DNA from: Capitulum mitella
Lineage: Eukaryota > Arthropoda > Thecostraca > Pollicipedomorpha > Pollicipedidae
Length of the DNA stretch: 64,000 nucleotides
Assembly (NCBI GenBank): GCA_030062745.1
Contig: CP099846.1
Span: forward strand, 28,045,201-28,109,200
Direction: 5' to 3'
Shown here: positions 14,128 to 26,759 of the stretch, one piece after another
Position numbering within the stretch: the first letter of the stretch is position 1
Layout of the letters: every line of letters begins with the position of its first letter
The notes under the pieces: model-generated
Databases searched by the model: none
The model's input: the letters and a program-made list of their open reading frames with translations, nothing else
What the model was told of the DNA's origin: nothing
Translations under genes and position numbers: made by a program

Positions 14128-14532
14128 ACACTTTGGGAACAAAGTGTCATTAATGCAAGTTTGACTAAAACTGACAACAAAGTTAATTCTTATTATTTTG
14201 TTCATTTAGCGTTTCTGTTCTTCGTACAACCTTTTGCTCTTTTTCCTCCAGGCAGAAAAGCAGTTCTCCAAAGTCACTCAACATTTCGTTCATTTCCCAT
14301 GAACATAATCAACAAACATTTAACACATTTCACATACATATGACATATCTAGCTGACAGTGTGACAACATACTAAAAATGAGGAATTACGGGTCGTTTCT
14401 TATCGCGATCATTGGTTTCCAATGACATGACACGAAATTAACTGGACATTGCTGCAATATATAATAACAACTAACATAACAATGCATGGATTTAATAACA
14501 ACTAACTTCGCTGTCATACTTAATCAAACTTG

Positions 14533-14662
14533 CATATATATATATATATATATATAAACACATATATACATATCTTTGTATGTATATAAACATATTGTTA
14601 TATGTCATGTGTTTATATTATATATAGATACATTTTCCATAAATTGTCTTTTTAAGTCCATA

Positions 14663-14694
<32 letters not shown>
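14533..14694. repeat. Two (TA)n tracts with palindromic AT-rich spacer
   Basis: TA runs at about 14533-14556 and 14665-14694, separated by sequence rich in ATATGT and ACATAT. Confidence 0.9.
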
Positions 14695-14698
<4 letters not shown>

Positions 14699-17551
14699 GA
14701 ACAAATACCATATATATAGTATTTGTTTGTTTGTGTGCTCTTGGCACCACACTGCAGCAGCCTGGCGCTGTTGTTGCGCTGACAGGTCTCGTCAGTTTGG
14801 CACGGTGCCCGATACGAAAAAAAAACATTGCTCAAATTCTGTTCAAGCATGGACGTCACCGCCTCGGGGTGCAGGGCACAGTGGGATGCCCTCCATGGCT
14901 CGGAGTGAGGAGTGCAAAGCGGTTTTTTGTACCATTCACGTTTCGAGCCCTCAGGCGGGATGCAGACGTCTTTCAGACATCTTTTGACGTCTCGATTTCG
15001 CTAATGCTTGCTGATTTCTTCTGCAGTCTTGAAAAAAGTGGCCGAAATCAGAGGACCACCAGTGTGCATCCCCAACTCAGAATCTGGTGGAGGCGCTCGA
15101 TAGCCTCTTCAGATGCTCACCATGCCCTGTTCAGCTAACGACAGCGGAGTGGAGACAGTGGAGCACATGCCATTTCTCCCAACCAGGGGACGAAACATTA
15201 AAACGGGTTTCAACAAGAAACACCTTCCAGTGGAAAGGTGCTTTGATTTTCCTCCAGCGTAAGGACTACGCATGACCTTGCTTCCGGCCTCTGTTTTCTC
15301 GAGTTTTGTAGAGTTTGTTGTCGCAGGAACACAGTGCAAAAACAACGACGATCTTTTTGTCCCGTCCCAGTGATGAGTGATGCATACTGCAAGCAGGTTC
15401 CAATTTGCAGAGAGTTAGTTTTTCCCACACACCGACTGCATGCAACATTTGCAGCCACATATACTACCATGGATACGTTCAAAGAGCTGTTGTGTACTTC
15501 CCTGATACTTCGATTTGCATTTCAGAGACAGCAGCAGGATCTGTCCCACAAGCCTGTCTCGTCAGTCTCCCGTGCTTTGCGGCAAAGGTAAGGAAACAGT
15601 GGTCATCTCCAGCGATTCCCCTCATCCCGCAATGATGACCAACCATCCAGATCCGAGTTCCTTCAGACCTATCCTCAGACGTGACCGAGTCCCTTCGGGC
15701 CTGAACAGCCTGACTGTCCAGCACTGGCGGCCATCCGTTCACGTCCGATCGAACCGCCGCAGACCCAGGCCGAGCTCCTGCAGACCTGAACAATGTGGCC
15801 GTCCTGGGCACAGGTGGTTTGCTCCGGACCCGATTCAGAACCGAGCAAGTCCGTTCAGAACAACCTGGATCAATGCTACCAGGCACCGTGATAGCCGGCT
15901 GCGACACTGGCGCACACCGGGCTACTCAGCGCAGTGCCAGGTCTCACTACTTAGAGGCTGGGTTGCCTTCAAAGCAGATGGGATGCACTCAGGATGCAAG
16001 CGTCCCTCAGTGCTGTTTGGAACACATCCAGGCTAGCTTTAGTTTTGTTTTTTGGAGCGTACCTGATGCACCTGGTGGCCGCGTTATTGGGCAGTTATAT
16101 AACATTCGTGTTTTACAGCAGCATACATTATATGTACATATACATATATATATATATATAAACATATATAAATACGTATATATGTACACATATGCAGTGT
16201 ATAATTTCCTGAAAGTTGCTTGGCTTTAGTGAAGAGTTGGAAAGATTACGTAGTACAAATACTGGTCACATTATTGCATGATGTCTACATTATGACTACC
16301 TGCTGGCTGAAATGGCAATTAGAAAATATCGCCTGAATCAATGAACTGTAGTGAATAGGTTAATGCGAGACCGTGTTTGCCATTTATTCGAAAATACATA
16401 CGGACTGAATGAGGTTGATATCAACTGGGCATTGTTTTGGGACATTATTCTACGGGAGTACAGTTCATAGGACAGATACAATACATGATTTGGAAAATCA
16501 AAGGAAGATTGTAAACGTTGTGTGAATAAGCCCCTAAGCCGAGTGAGATTTGCGGCAACACGCAGAAAAAATATGATGAATAGCAATTATTCAACGACAG
16601 GTCAGTTTCTCACGAGTTCTGCATTTTTATTCCCGGCTGCGCTAGTCTGCTTGTCTTGTTTGTCCACATGACTATCCTGTAAGTTACTCTTGATTTTCAA
16701 CGTTTTTCCGATGACGATGTTAAACTATTCAGTAACGACAGGGAGCATCCATGTCGATACATGACAGATGCAATGCCTATGCAGAGGCTCTGAACTAGTG
16801 ATTACTAGTTACAATATCTAAAGTACTCTGTAAACCAAATTTAGCATCACCTTACAGCGCCGAAGAATGAGATGTTGATCATTTCAGAATGTATTATCAG
16901 ACTGACATTTGAAACCACTGTCAACGCAGTTACCAGTTACTTGGATAGACGTGTTATTTATATCTCTTGCACGTCCAGGCTCCAATCTCGTGTAAAAGAA
17001 ACGCAAACGAGTACGCAAACATGTTAATTCACATTAGAGAAAGCATTGTATACCTTGCGCGTAGCTTCCATGCAACATCACAAGGCTCATCGTCGTTATT
17101 TGCAACCGAACATGTTTAAACCATGGTTTAAACTTGTGCATTAGGTACAGGTGTAGGCATTTAATACTCTGATAGGGAACATCCAATAACATAGGGAACA
17201 TCCATGTCGACACTGGGTCGACACTGCTAAGTATCCGTCTTAATTGCAAAATGCAGCAAGTTAAAAAAAGATATGTGCCAACCATTATTTGAAATGAGAA
17301 CTACAGTACTCCTACTCTTAAAGCCAAACACAGCACTTCTCGTTCTTCATGCGTAACACAAGGCGTTTTACTAATTTTAGTGCGTCCTGACGGGTAGAAC
17401 TTTCATTTTGAAAAAGGTTAGTGGCCCCCTGTCGATTCAAGTGGCTAATGCAACGGGTTTTACGAGAGACAAAATGGATGAATGATGAATGGAGTGACCG
17501 TAATGTTTTCTTTATGCCATAAAGCATGACTGTATGGCTCAGCTCTGACAC
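14695..17551. other. No gene recognised
   Basis: Open frames up to 173 codons at 15.5-16.2 kb overlap on both strands and match nothing known. Confidence 0.45.
16141..16160. repeat. (TA)n microsatellite
   Basis: A short TA tract in a region of TACATATA words. Confidence 0.9.
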
Positions 17552-18164
17552 ATGTGCCGTACGGATGCACTGGATCGGGATTTTTGTGATCCGGCCGGAT
17601 ACCGGATACGCCGGATCGGGGTGCCGGATATCCGGCCGGATACCGGATATTATGTTTACATGTTTTTATTTACCATTTCTATTGAAATAATGAAACCAAA
17701 AAGACTGAATAGAAAAGAAAAATATGAGAAACTGGAAAAAATAGTAGAAAATGCCCACAAGCTTGTGAGTCGATATCTTCAGGGCCAAATGAGGTGGAAA
17801 AGGTCAAGTTTGGACACTTTATCGGCCTGTACAGGCCATTCCGTACAACTTTTCGAACGAAACGGGTTGTTTGTTGGGCCGTTAAAATGTGGAATACGAT
17901 AATTTCCATTCATTTGGCGTCTTGACTGGGGATTTTGGGTCGAGGTCATGTCAGGTCAATGACCTGTGACGTCATTTTTTCATCTTTTACAGATCAGATT
18001 TTGAACAACACGGGACAGTTTGAGAGCAAATGAGGGTGTGACATGTATCTTTTGGCGTATTTTCAGTGAAGGTAGCTAACATCGGTACATCTGGTCATTT
18101 CCAACGTTTATATTTCTGTATGTATGTATAGCTATGTATGTATATACATGTCAGTATCAATATG

Positions 18165-18600
18165 CCAAGCGTGTTTTAGAAGGGGCTTTGAATGCGTATT
18201 TCACACAAATCGATGTATTGCAAAACAAATCTGGACCAGGTCACAAAAACCTGCCCTTGACCTTTGATGACTGACCTGAAATGACTCTGGCATATATATA
18301 AGCCTTTGCATGTGCGCACACGTGTTTTCATTATCGTCTTTGAATGCATATTTCATACAAATCAACATGTCGCAGAACAAATCTGAGCAAGTTTACAAGA
18401 TATTTGACCTTGGCCTTTAACGACCTTGACCTTCACTGACCTTGGAATATGTAAGCGTATCGGTCTGCGCACACGTGTTTTTATTAGGGCCTTCGAATGC
18501 ATATTGCATACAAACTGACACGTTGCAAAGGAAATCTGGATCAGGTCACAAACCCTGACCTTTGATGCCTTCAGCCCTTATTGACCCTGGCTGTGGCCTT
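18165..18600. repeat. ~155-nt tandem repeat rich in AGGTCA/TGACCT, three units
   Basis: Three diverged units begin near 18165, 18326 and 18477, each with GTGTTTT..., then CTTTGAATGCATATTTCATAC, then AACAAATCTGGA.CAGGTCAC and one or more TGACCTTTGA words. It lies in the left half of the hAT-type element. The half-site AGGTCA is the core recognised by nuclear receptors, but its frequency here is most simply a property of the repeat. Confidence 0.75.
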
Positions 18601-18999
18601 GGTACTTCCATCACTTATGCCCGAATGACATCGCCTAATTGTGTTCAAACAGCAGTCTTAAGTAGAACGCCAGTTCTTTCACAAAGTTCCCATTTGTCAG
18701 CAACAACCGTCGTTTTGGTGATGTTTGTCTGACTTCAAATGCTTGAAACTTCAAAATTTTCGGCTGATTTCCAATTTTTCTACGCCATTCGACGAGTTAT
18801 TCAATTGCCATAAATGTCACAAAGTAACAGCAACCAGCTCAGATGCATTCTCGAGATATTCAAGAAGAGCAGGTGGGAGGCACAAAAAGATCCCCATTCC
18901 AGTGCGCGTGTTAAAAGACAGCTGTAGCTGATTCGAGCTGTAAAAACAACGGGTGTCATAACGCGTTCCGGCTGAAAGGTTTGGAATCTCCAGAACGTA

Positions 19000-19686
19000 C
19001 GTGACAAGAAAATATTGGTGGCAAACAAGGTTCGGTGCCGAAAGAGCAAGAGGTCACCCCAGGTTACCCAAAAACAAGAGGTCGCCCAAAAGACCCGCAT
19101 CCGGAAACTGTCCCGCGGATCACATGAAATCGGGAAGAACGGGGCATTGCCATGGACGACGAAAGCTACTTCACCTACCACGAGAGGTATATGTCAGGAA
19201 ACCTTGGGTACTCTGTTGGAGCACGTCCAGCAGAAGTCCAGCAGAAGTACAACTGAGGCCCGAGAGCAAGTTTCCCCGCAATCTTTTCGTGTGGCCCGCC
19301 ATCTCTCTCAGGGGTGTGACAAAGCCGGCTATCATGCCGGGTATGGGTAATGTTGATGGTAACGTGTATCGTGAGAAGTGTGTAGGAGATGTGCTCATCC
19401 GATATTTGTATGAGGATTGTTTCGAGAGGGACATGTTGATCTGGCCAGACTTGGCCAGCGCTCATTATGCGAAGAAAACGCTCAAGTTGCTGGAAGAGGC
19501 CAGTGTGCCGTATGTAGTGCGTGACAGCAGTCCCCCTGTGTGCACCAGGTGTGTCCTACTGAGGACATCTGGGGCATCATTAAGCAGAGGATGTATCAGG
19601 GAGACTGGTACGTAACATCCAAAGTCGCCCTAAAGCGCTGGATGAGCCAGGTGGTCGCTGCTCTGGACCTAAAGATACCGCGTTAA
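19000..19686 (+). pseudogene. Mariner-family transposase, frameshifted relic
   Basis: Pieces of a Tc1/mariner DDE transposase appear in shifting frames: a basic segment with QKTRIRKLSRGS near 19080, MDDESYFTYHERYMSGN from 19152, KFPRNLFVWPAISLRGV and IMPGMGNVDGNVYREKC, then LIWPDLASAHYAKKTLKLLE up to about 19520. After a further frameshift near 19540 it continues PTEDIWGIIKQRMYQGDWYV and ends at a stop at 19684. The motifs DDE(S/T)YF, WPDLASAHYA and EDxWGxxKQ hold the three catalytic acidic positions. At least two frame changes and internal stops make it inactive. A weak 3' remnant may extend to about 19850. It lies inside the hAT-type element, so it is either a nested insertion or captured sequence. 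The helix-turn-helix N-terminus is not recognisable. Confidence 0.85.
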
Positions 19687-20399
19687 ATGCTGGTGCGCGT
19701 ACCCAGGCGCGCGCGTGTTGCCGACAGATGAGAGGAGATGGAGGTGATCCATTAAGCAAAAACTGACCGCAACGGTTATGACAACATTTCTGCAAAGTTT
19801 AATGTTCATACAGTAATAAATGTGCTTACGGTATGACTTTAAATACTGTCTCATTTTCCAGTGCCCACAATTTATATTTTTCCTTAATGCATGTGTGTCA
19901 GAATTTGAGAAAGATAAGAAATATTTCGAAAAAAGGAAGATAATAAATCATTAGGTAGGCTACTGACCGCATGCTGGCTGTTGTTTCACAGTTTTGAACT
20001 TGAGTCCCATTCTTGCAAAGATATGTCCGAACCTTCCCGGACCAACACAGAAAAGAATTGGTCCCAAGGTCTCCAGACCGACCTGGAACTGCCAGTTACA
20101 TCGACAATCTAACACAACAAGCCAAGTTTCCCCTGAAACGGTTTTGGACGCAGACATTAGAGCACCGTCTTGATTGTACACCGGGAGGTTAAATATCCGG
20201 CAGTTTCCGGCCGGATCACAAAAATACCCGGCCGGATACCGGATACCGGATAATCTCTAATATCCGGCCGGTATCTATAATATCTAATATCTAATATAAT
20301 ATAATATCTAATATCCGGATATCCGGCTGGACCGGATATCCGGTGCATCCCTAATGTGCCGTTTAAATCCTGACTTGACTCGAATTTCCGTTGGTAACG

Positions 20400-20505
20400 C
20401 CATCCCTTTACAACAAATCACAAATCCTTTTACAACAAATCACAGCAACAACAGCAACAACAACAACAACAAATCACAAATCCCTTTACAACAAATCACG
20501 TAGAG
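20400..20505. repeat. ACAACAAATCACAAATCCCTTT repeat with (CAA)n core
   Basis: Words TTTACAACAAATCACA recur four times around a short CAACAACAA tract. Confidence 0.75.
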
Positions 20506-20744
20506 CTGGCGTCACGTTCATCCGTCTTTTCGTTTTCGATATAAATGATTTATCCTTCGGCTTCATCAACCTCACCTCATATCATGTATTTCTGGGCCTG
20601 CCCCAGATATGGATTTAAGAGCGCTTTTTGGGGATGGAAAGGTCGAAGCCCGGGCGACCGTGTAAATCCATAAAAAATTATACGACGCATCTAATTTTGG
20701 GCCTCCCTGACCGTATTCGTAGACTTAGCCAATGGCGTAGATCA

Positions 20745-21010
20745 AATGCCACGGCCAAGCAATATAAAGACGCCGGCACACTCGGCGGAGCCCGCTGCGA
20801 GCCGAGGCCGTCCGGGGGACGGCGGCCGGCCCTCGGCGCCGGCGGCCGGCCGCGCCGCGACGGTGGCGCCGCCTGCCGGCCAGGTTGGCGGCGCGGCGCA
20901 GCCGGCGGCGGGCCGGCCGCCGGCGCGCCGTTGGTGCCCACCGGCGAGCGCCAGCGTCGGTCGGTGGCAGCTGCGGACTGGGGCGCCGGCCCGCGCCATG
21001 TAAAGTGCGG
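20745..21010. other. CpG-dense GC-rich island
   Basis: A sharp rise in G+C with very many CpG, GCCGGC and GGCGCC words between AT-rich flanks. Both strands have open frames of 130-176 codons, which follows from the high GC and shows no family similarity. It could be a promoter island or a GC-rich repeat. Confidence 0.55.
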
Positions 21011-24000
21011 CCCGATGGGCGTGTGCTTCACCAGGGTGCGAAAGCATCTGGTCAGTCCCACACCCAGTGTCAACAACCTTGACGTCAGGATGCCGGAGCC
21101 AATCAGAAGCCAGCCTTCGCCGGCCAGTCTTCCAGGTGGGAGCGGATTTTGGCCCTGACATGACCTTGACCTCGCCGATAAATATTTGCTGTTGCCAGAT
21201 TTCTAATGTTTAAACGTCCGGACGCTGTGTCGTCTCAGCAGCTTACTGTATTGATGGTCTTTGCAATTATCCGCGACACAGCTTATCGCCGCTTACGGGA
21301 AAGGAGAGCTCCTCAAACGGCAATGTAATCTAAGGTTCTTTTCACTGTATACGGCTACAAACTGTTATAGAATTAAGCTTTATTTGGCCTAAAAATGCTA
21401 CTTTGGAAAATCATGTACCCTTCATATTTCGCATTCGGAGTTATTTGTTTCTATTTCATCCTTTTCCATAAATCTTGAAGGAGAAATACCGTGTGGAAAC
21501 ATGGAATATTCTCTGAAAAGCAACGATTCGCGGCGTCAGAGCAATACAAGCACGAAACGACGATTTTTTAGTGCGTTTGTGACGAGGTGTGACAAAGGCC
21601 TGGAGTGACCTTTTTAGTCAGTAGCGATAATTTGGCTGCAGCTGGCAACGAATCATGTTCCTAATGAACGCACGTCGCTTTGGGCAATTCGACCTACCAC
21701 ATCGGTAGAGAGAAAGGCGAAATCCACCGCCTGTGGTCCGAAACCGCAACCGGAACAGGGAACCTGACGGGTGCCTGGAAACCATGACGAATTAAGTTAA
21801 CTACAAAATATGGGTAGCTTAAGTGTATAGATTTATGGCTGGAGATCCCCTATGGGAGGGTGAAGGCCGCTTACTTTTCAGAGTTTTTAACATTAACCCC
21901 ATTGACAAGCGCTGGAAACGTTACCTGGAATTCGGGCAACACCGCAATAATTTTCGGAAATCTCCGGCTATGTACATATTTCAGGGTGCTAGGTCAGCAC
22001 GTTGTCAGTGCCTCCCAGGTCAAATATGGCCACGTGCAGCAAAATCGGACATTTGAAATCGGCATCTAAAATCGCAGTTTCCAAGCTTTGATAAAACTGG
22101 AATTGTGATGCATGGATGTGACTGGTCTTTTACCGAGAGTAGGGGATCTTAAACTTAGTAAGTCGTGTATGGTAAATTGGTCAAAATGGGTTTTGACTAC
22201 GATTCTTTTCATTTTTTATAAGTTCTTAATACTTCGACTTGCAAACAACTTCGAGCCACGATACCAAGCCAGCGAGGTTACCCGAGCTCACCCCACACCA
22301 GAAAAAGGTACCATTTGCTTCGGGACCTAGCGACGGGATCCGGCCTCCCGTTACCCGGAACAAGTGTCGAGGTCTAATGGCTTCAATTCACAGAAGCTCA
22401 GCAAACCTGAAGTGACCTTCCATTTTGAGCGCTGTTAGTAATATCTCATGCGATTTTGCGAAAGTATAACGCACTGCAACTTCGAAAACAAAGCTTCTAT
22501 CGCGAAGTAACTGCAAATTTTTGCCGCTTTAGCCGTCCAGCTGAATAGAATGGACTAAACTGCACTGGACTTCATTAATCCTGGTCGATACAGGGCGTCA
22601 CGGAGAAGTCATAGCACGGCGACGGCCGTCACTGTATAGGAAACGTGTTTCGCGGCACTCTATCCTAAAAAAACGCTCGTTTATATGTCATTGCTCTTTC
22701 ACGTCAGATTTGGAAATGGCTAGGGGTCGCACCAGGTCGCTCTACTGTTGAAGGCGGTCAAGTGGCGAATGCTGGTGAGGCTCAAAAAGCCATGCAAGCT
22801 TCACGTTTTAGAATGTTTTCGGTTTTAATGTGTCGCATGCGGTTCAGTTTTCTAAAGATGAAGACCATTCCACTGCGACGATTCTGGCTCGCACGAAAGG
22901 GCACCGCCACGGATCTTTTGGTGGGGAGTCGCAATGGTGGGTCCAGACCCAGCCTACCCCGTCCCTATTTCTCGTCAGATTTCTGCCACTTTGTTTCGCG
23001 TTGTCAGAGGAAATGAATACAGAAATGCATTTCATATTGGTCTCTACCTGGACTATCATATACGGACCAGAAAAATGCGGACGACGAAAGATATTTTGCA
23101 TCCTTCTCGAAAACCAGTCACCACATCTATATCACCCTCTGCACCACTCAGCGGCGATGCTCATGCTCGGACTAATGGAACAAACCTGAAGGACGCGGAT
23201 TTTGCTCACTTCATCTGCCTGTTCAGAGTTATCTGAACACATGCTCCATCGGATTAAAAAAAAAGACGGGTGAAAAACGGCATAGATTCATGCAGATGAC
23301 TGAACTGCACAAATAATGCCAAAGGAATCTTTGTGAAGCTTCTACACGTCAAAATAAAAAGCTGCATATGTCAGGAAAGCCTCTATTGAAACTTCAACGT
23401 GCCCAGGCGCTCACTTTTGCATAACATAATTTCATGACTGCCGCTTTGGAAATTTACCAGAATTGCCACTATGATGTATTTGTTCTCGTAGCTCCAAGAA
23501 ATTGAGACGGTGATCAATAATAGTGTGACACCGAAGGCTGAGGCTTTTAAAATCTAACGCTATTCTGACCAGTAAGCATTGACCATGGCAAACGAAATGT
23601 CCGCATCGCTGCGAAGTATCAACAGACGGCTACTGGCTACGTCGAAGTAGCTCGGGATATAAGGCATAATACCCGGCAAAGTAAGTCTTCCTAGAACCTA
23701 TCTGGGACCCAGCTTAGAGAACTGCCGTTGGTAAATTTCAGCACTTGGGAAGTTACCTCGAATAACTGAATCGCTGTGAGGGTAAGTTTCCATATGTGAT
23801 GCAGTTTGGAGAGAATTTTGAAATGTGGAAGGGATAATGGTACTTGTTTCCGTGAAGGTCATTGAATCTATATGCATGTCCTTTGTAGCACTGATGATGG
23901 ATGGGTCAGTGACAAAGTTAATCCTTATTACCCTTATTCCCTTATTGAGAAGGTTAACCCCTATTAGCATGATGGGTTGTACATGACTCCATGCACATTC

Positions 24001-25547
24001 GGAAAACGGATAGACATTCATTTGTGTCACAGAGCTTTAGTTTCTTGACTTTCGCTAAGATCTGGGTTATTACCTACACTAAAAATTTCGTCTTGATAGG
24101 AGACATGAAACTGAGCACAAAACCATTTTTGTCTAGTACTGGTCCCAGCTTGACCGGGACGTGAGCGTCAGAATTTTAGCGATTATGTGACTTTTTGACT
24201 GCGTCTGGGTGCCAGCCGTGACATGTCGTAGAGGCTCTGGCCAAGTTCGCATGTCTAACCGCAAGCAAAACGCTGATCGCAGGCATGCGGAGACGCCACC
24301 GTTGCCTTGTCTGCACTGAAAATGCCCCACAACCATTTATGCAACCCGTGCGACATCTGGTGGTAAGGAGGACGAAATCTTACAAAGAGCGCTGCATCGT
24401 CGTGTGCGAGCGGTAGATGCCACATGCACAGCCGGCGAAGTGCCGCTTGGGACATCGCAGCACGGTTTCGTATATCGAAGGTAAGGTATACGATTTATCT
24501 TGCGTTTCTCAAAAAGACTCAACGCTTTTTTGAATCCTCGCGAAATTATGTTCAAAAAAGGGCAAAAAACGTCACAAACTGTGTAGGAAAACTTCAGAGA
24601 AAAAACAATCGACTCCTGTTTATTAAATCGCTCTGGCCTACAGAGCCAAGCAAAACAGATGAAACGAGCGTCGTTAAAAGGGACATTTAATGGTTATTAT
24701 TTTGGCGTCCGATTTTACTGACTTTAACAATATCTTCGATAGTTTTTTTTCATTTGTGGTGCCACTGAGGGCTAGATTTTCTGTGGATCTATAGTTTGTT
24801 TTCGCCTTCAGTACTGCAACACCACATCATAAACGCCCGAATGTGCATTTTACCATCCTACAAATTGCAATCAGCCAGTTTGTCCACGTCCATAACCTTT
24901 GGCACTCCCTCCGTTCCAGCGAAATCTTAACCCTCGAAGAAAGCGTGCTGCTTCCTCACAATGTACTCCTGAAAGAAAATCACACCAGTAATCTAATCAA
25001 TATTCAATTATCAATAATCAAAGTAATGGAAGCACTTATGAGCAGGGGCCCAGAGCTCACCCCTGAACCCTGAAACACGCCCATGCCATTGGGGAGTGGC
25101 TCAAAGGAAGTGGTCCACCCTGTACAGTCTCTCAGCGACGTACTTGCGCTATGTACCGGCGCTCTGGTTAAGTGGTAAACCATTGGTGTCGGACCCATCA
25201 AAACGTAATTTATGGAGTAGCACCGCATATCATTACGTTCACGATCAAAGGCGGGTGAGTGGGTGCATGTATGCAAAAATATATCATGAAAGGAGCGATT
25301 CATGCTGTGTTCTTATAGCGTTGTGTACGCATGACATTTTGCTTTCTCCTTCTCTTGAAAAAGCGACGGAGAACGTGATTTGTAAGACCCCTAAAGACAG
25401 CTTAGATATACCGTGCTTACCGGAATGTTGAGCTGGACTCACAGCAAGTAGAGAAGTCCAAATTTATTCCAAGAACGAGCAAAACACCTCCTTACAAATA
25501 TGTCAAACCAACGGATGATACCTTGCTCCACATATCAAGTGTTCAGC
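21011..25547. other. No gene recognised
   Basis: Unique sequence with short frames only. One TGACGTCA at 21080. Confidence 0.45.
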
Positions 25548-26759
25548 TTAACCCGCCCCCGACTGGGGGGCGGTTGACCGCCCCCCCCGAGGTTTTTCAG
25601 AGATTGAGAGAAAACGAACAAACACCGAGCCACGAAACTGTGTGTACCTTTTGGTTCATCATTTTTACACCTTGTGTCAAAGTTTTGACCTCAGGCCAGC
25701 TCAAGTGCCTGACCTAGATCAGGTCAAACGGACCTATGTCCAAAAAAGTGTAGAGTCCTGTAACCTTTTCGCAAAACAAGATATCACAATAATACTTTCA
25801 GGGATTAGTCATCTTGATAGATGCAACAAATCTGCTATCTCAGATTTTTCGGAATTTTCCAGGTCATTGACCTAAGGTCAAGCCTATTTTTAAGACATGT
25901 CGATTTTTTTGGAAATTGACGGAATATTTCATAACATTTTTGGTGTGGAGTGAAGCAGACATTTAGTTACCGTCATTGGGCAAAGTATCAATGACTTCCA
26001 GCCATTGGCCTGAGGTCAGGTCACGAATAACTGTAGTGAGCCAAAATGTACCACCGTCAAAATCAGCGATAAATTACTCAGAATGAGTAGAAAATTGCAG
26101 AACTGGCCTGCACAGACGTAAGTAATACAGGAATCTCTTTTTTTTTAAATTGCATATTTTGGGAAATAAACGGGCCCTCGCGAATAAAGCCTCCGCCAGT
26201 TGTGTAGATTGGTAACTAATGAATTTTATCCAAGACTGAAGCAAGAAAAACCATCACGAGAATCACTAAGATCAATAAAATTTACATGGATAGGATTTTT
26301 TTTGGCAAAAATAAGGGAACGCTAAAATAAGTTCCCGTTAGTTTGTTACTGCATACGGCTGCGGCGCACGCTGACAGCTGGCGCGAGAATTGCCGTGTCT
26401 TTAACTCAACGTTTCGGCGTATATGTTGAACAAATCCAAGAAATTAGATGTGCATCGGCATTGAACTTGTGCGCTGGTGTCTTTTTACCTACGCGTTATT
26501 AGTCACAGCCGTTGATATTCAGGCCATTTCTCGGTCTCATGCAGTCGGCTATGAGAAAACATATATAGGACGTAAATTGCTTACGCATGATCTAAAACTA
26601 AAAATGAGACCAGTTTCGAGCTCTACTCGTCGCAAGCTTTCCAAGGGCGTGCTTATTTTTATCGTGCGACCAACCGTTCGTGAGTTAGAGGGGGGAGTCC
26701 AACTGCCCCCCCCCCAGTCGGCCGTGATCGTAACCGACCGACGGTCGTTCGCGGATTAA
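25548..26759 (+). mobile_element. TTAA-flanked piggyBac-like MITE, family A copy 1
   Basis: Flanked by TTAA at 25548-25551 and 26756-26759. The left end is CCCGCCCCCGACTGGGGGGC followed by a GC hairpin (GGGGGGCGGTTGACCGCCCCCC). The right end read inward is TCCGCGAACGACCGTCGGTC, then about 16 bases later the same GACTGGGGGG word and a G-run. That word lies 9 bases from the left tip and 36 from the right tip. The interior has no transposase and includes AGGTCA words and a G-rich sub-terminal palindrome. An inverted homologous copy lies at 32953-34169. Confidence 0.75.

Larger units (their letters stand above)
17560..20353. mobile_element. hAT-type non-autonomous element, copy 1, with 8-bp target duplication
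   Basis: The outer ends are TACGGATGCACTGGATC and, inverted, TAGGGATGCACCGGATATCC. The element is flanked by a perfect 8-bp direct repeat ATGTGCCG at 17552-17559 and 20354-20361. An 8-bp duplication with ends of the form YAGGGATGCACCG is a hallmark of hAT transposons. Both ends carry arrays of CCGGATATCCGG-like palindromic words. No hAT transposase was recognised inside. The interior holds a ~155-nt satellite array and a broken mariner transposase, so it is composite. The sub-terminal 300 bp at each end match the second copy at 61729-63739, which lies in opposite orientation. Confidence 0.85.
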
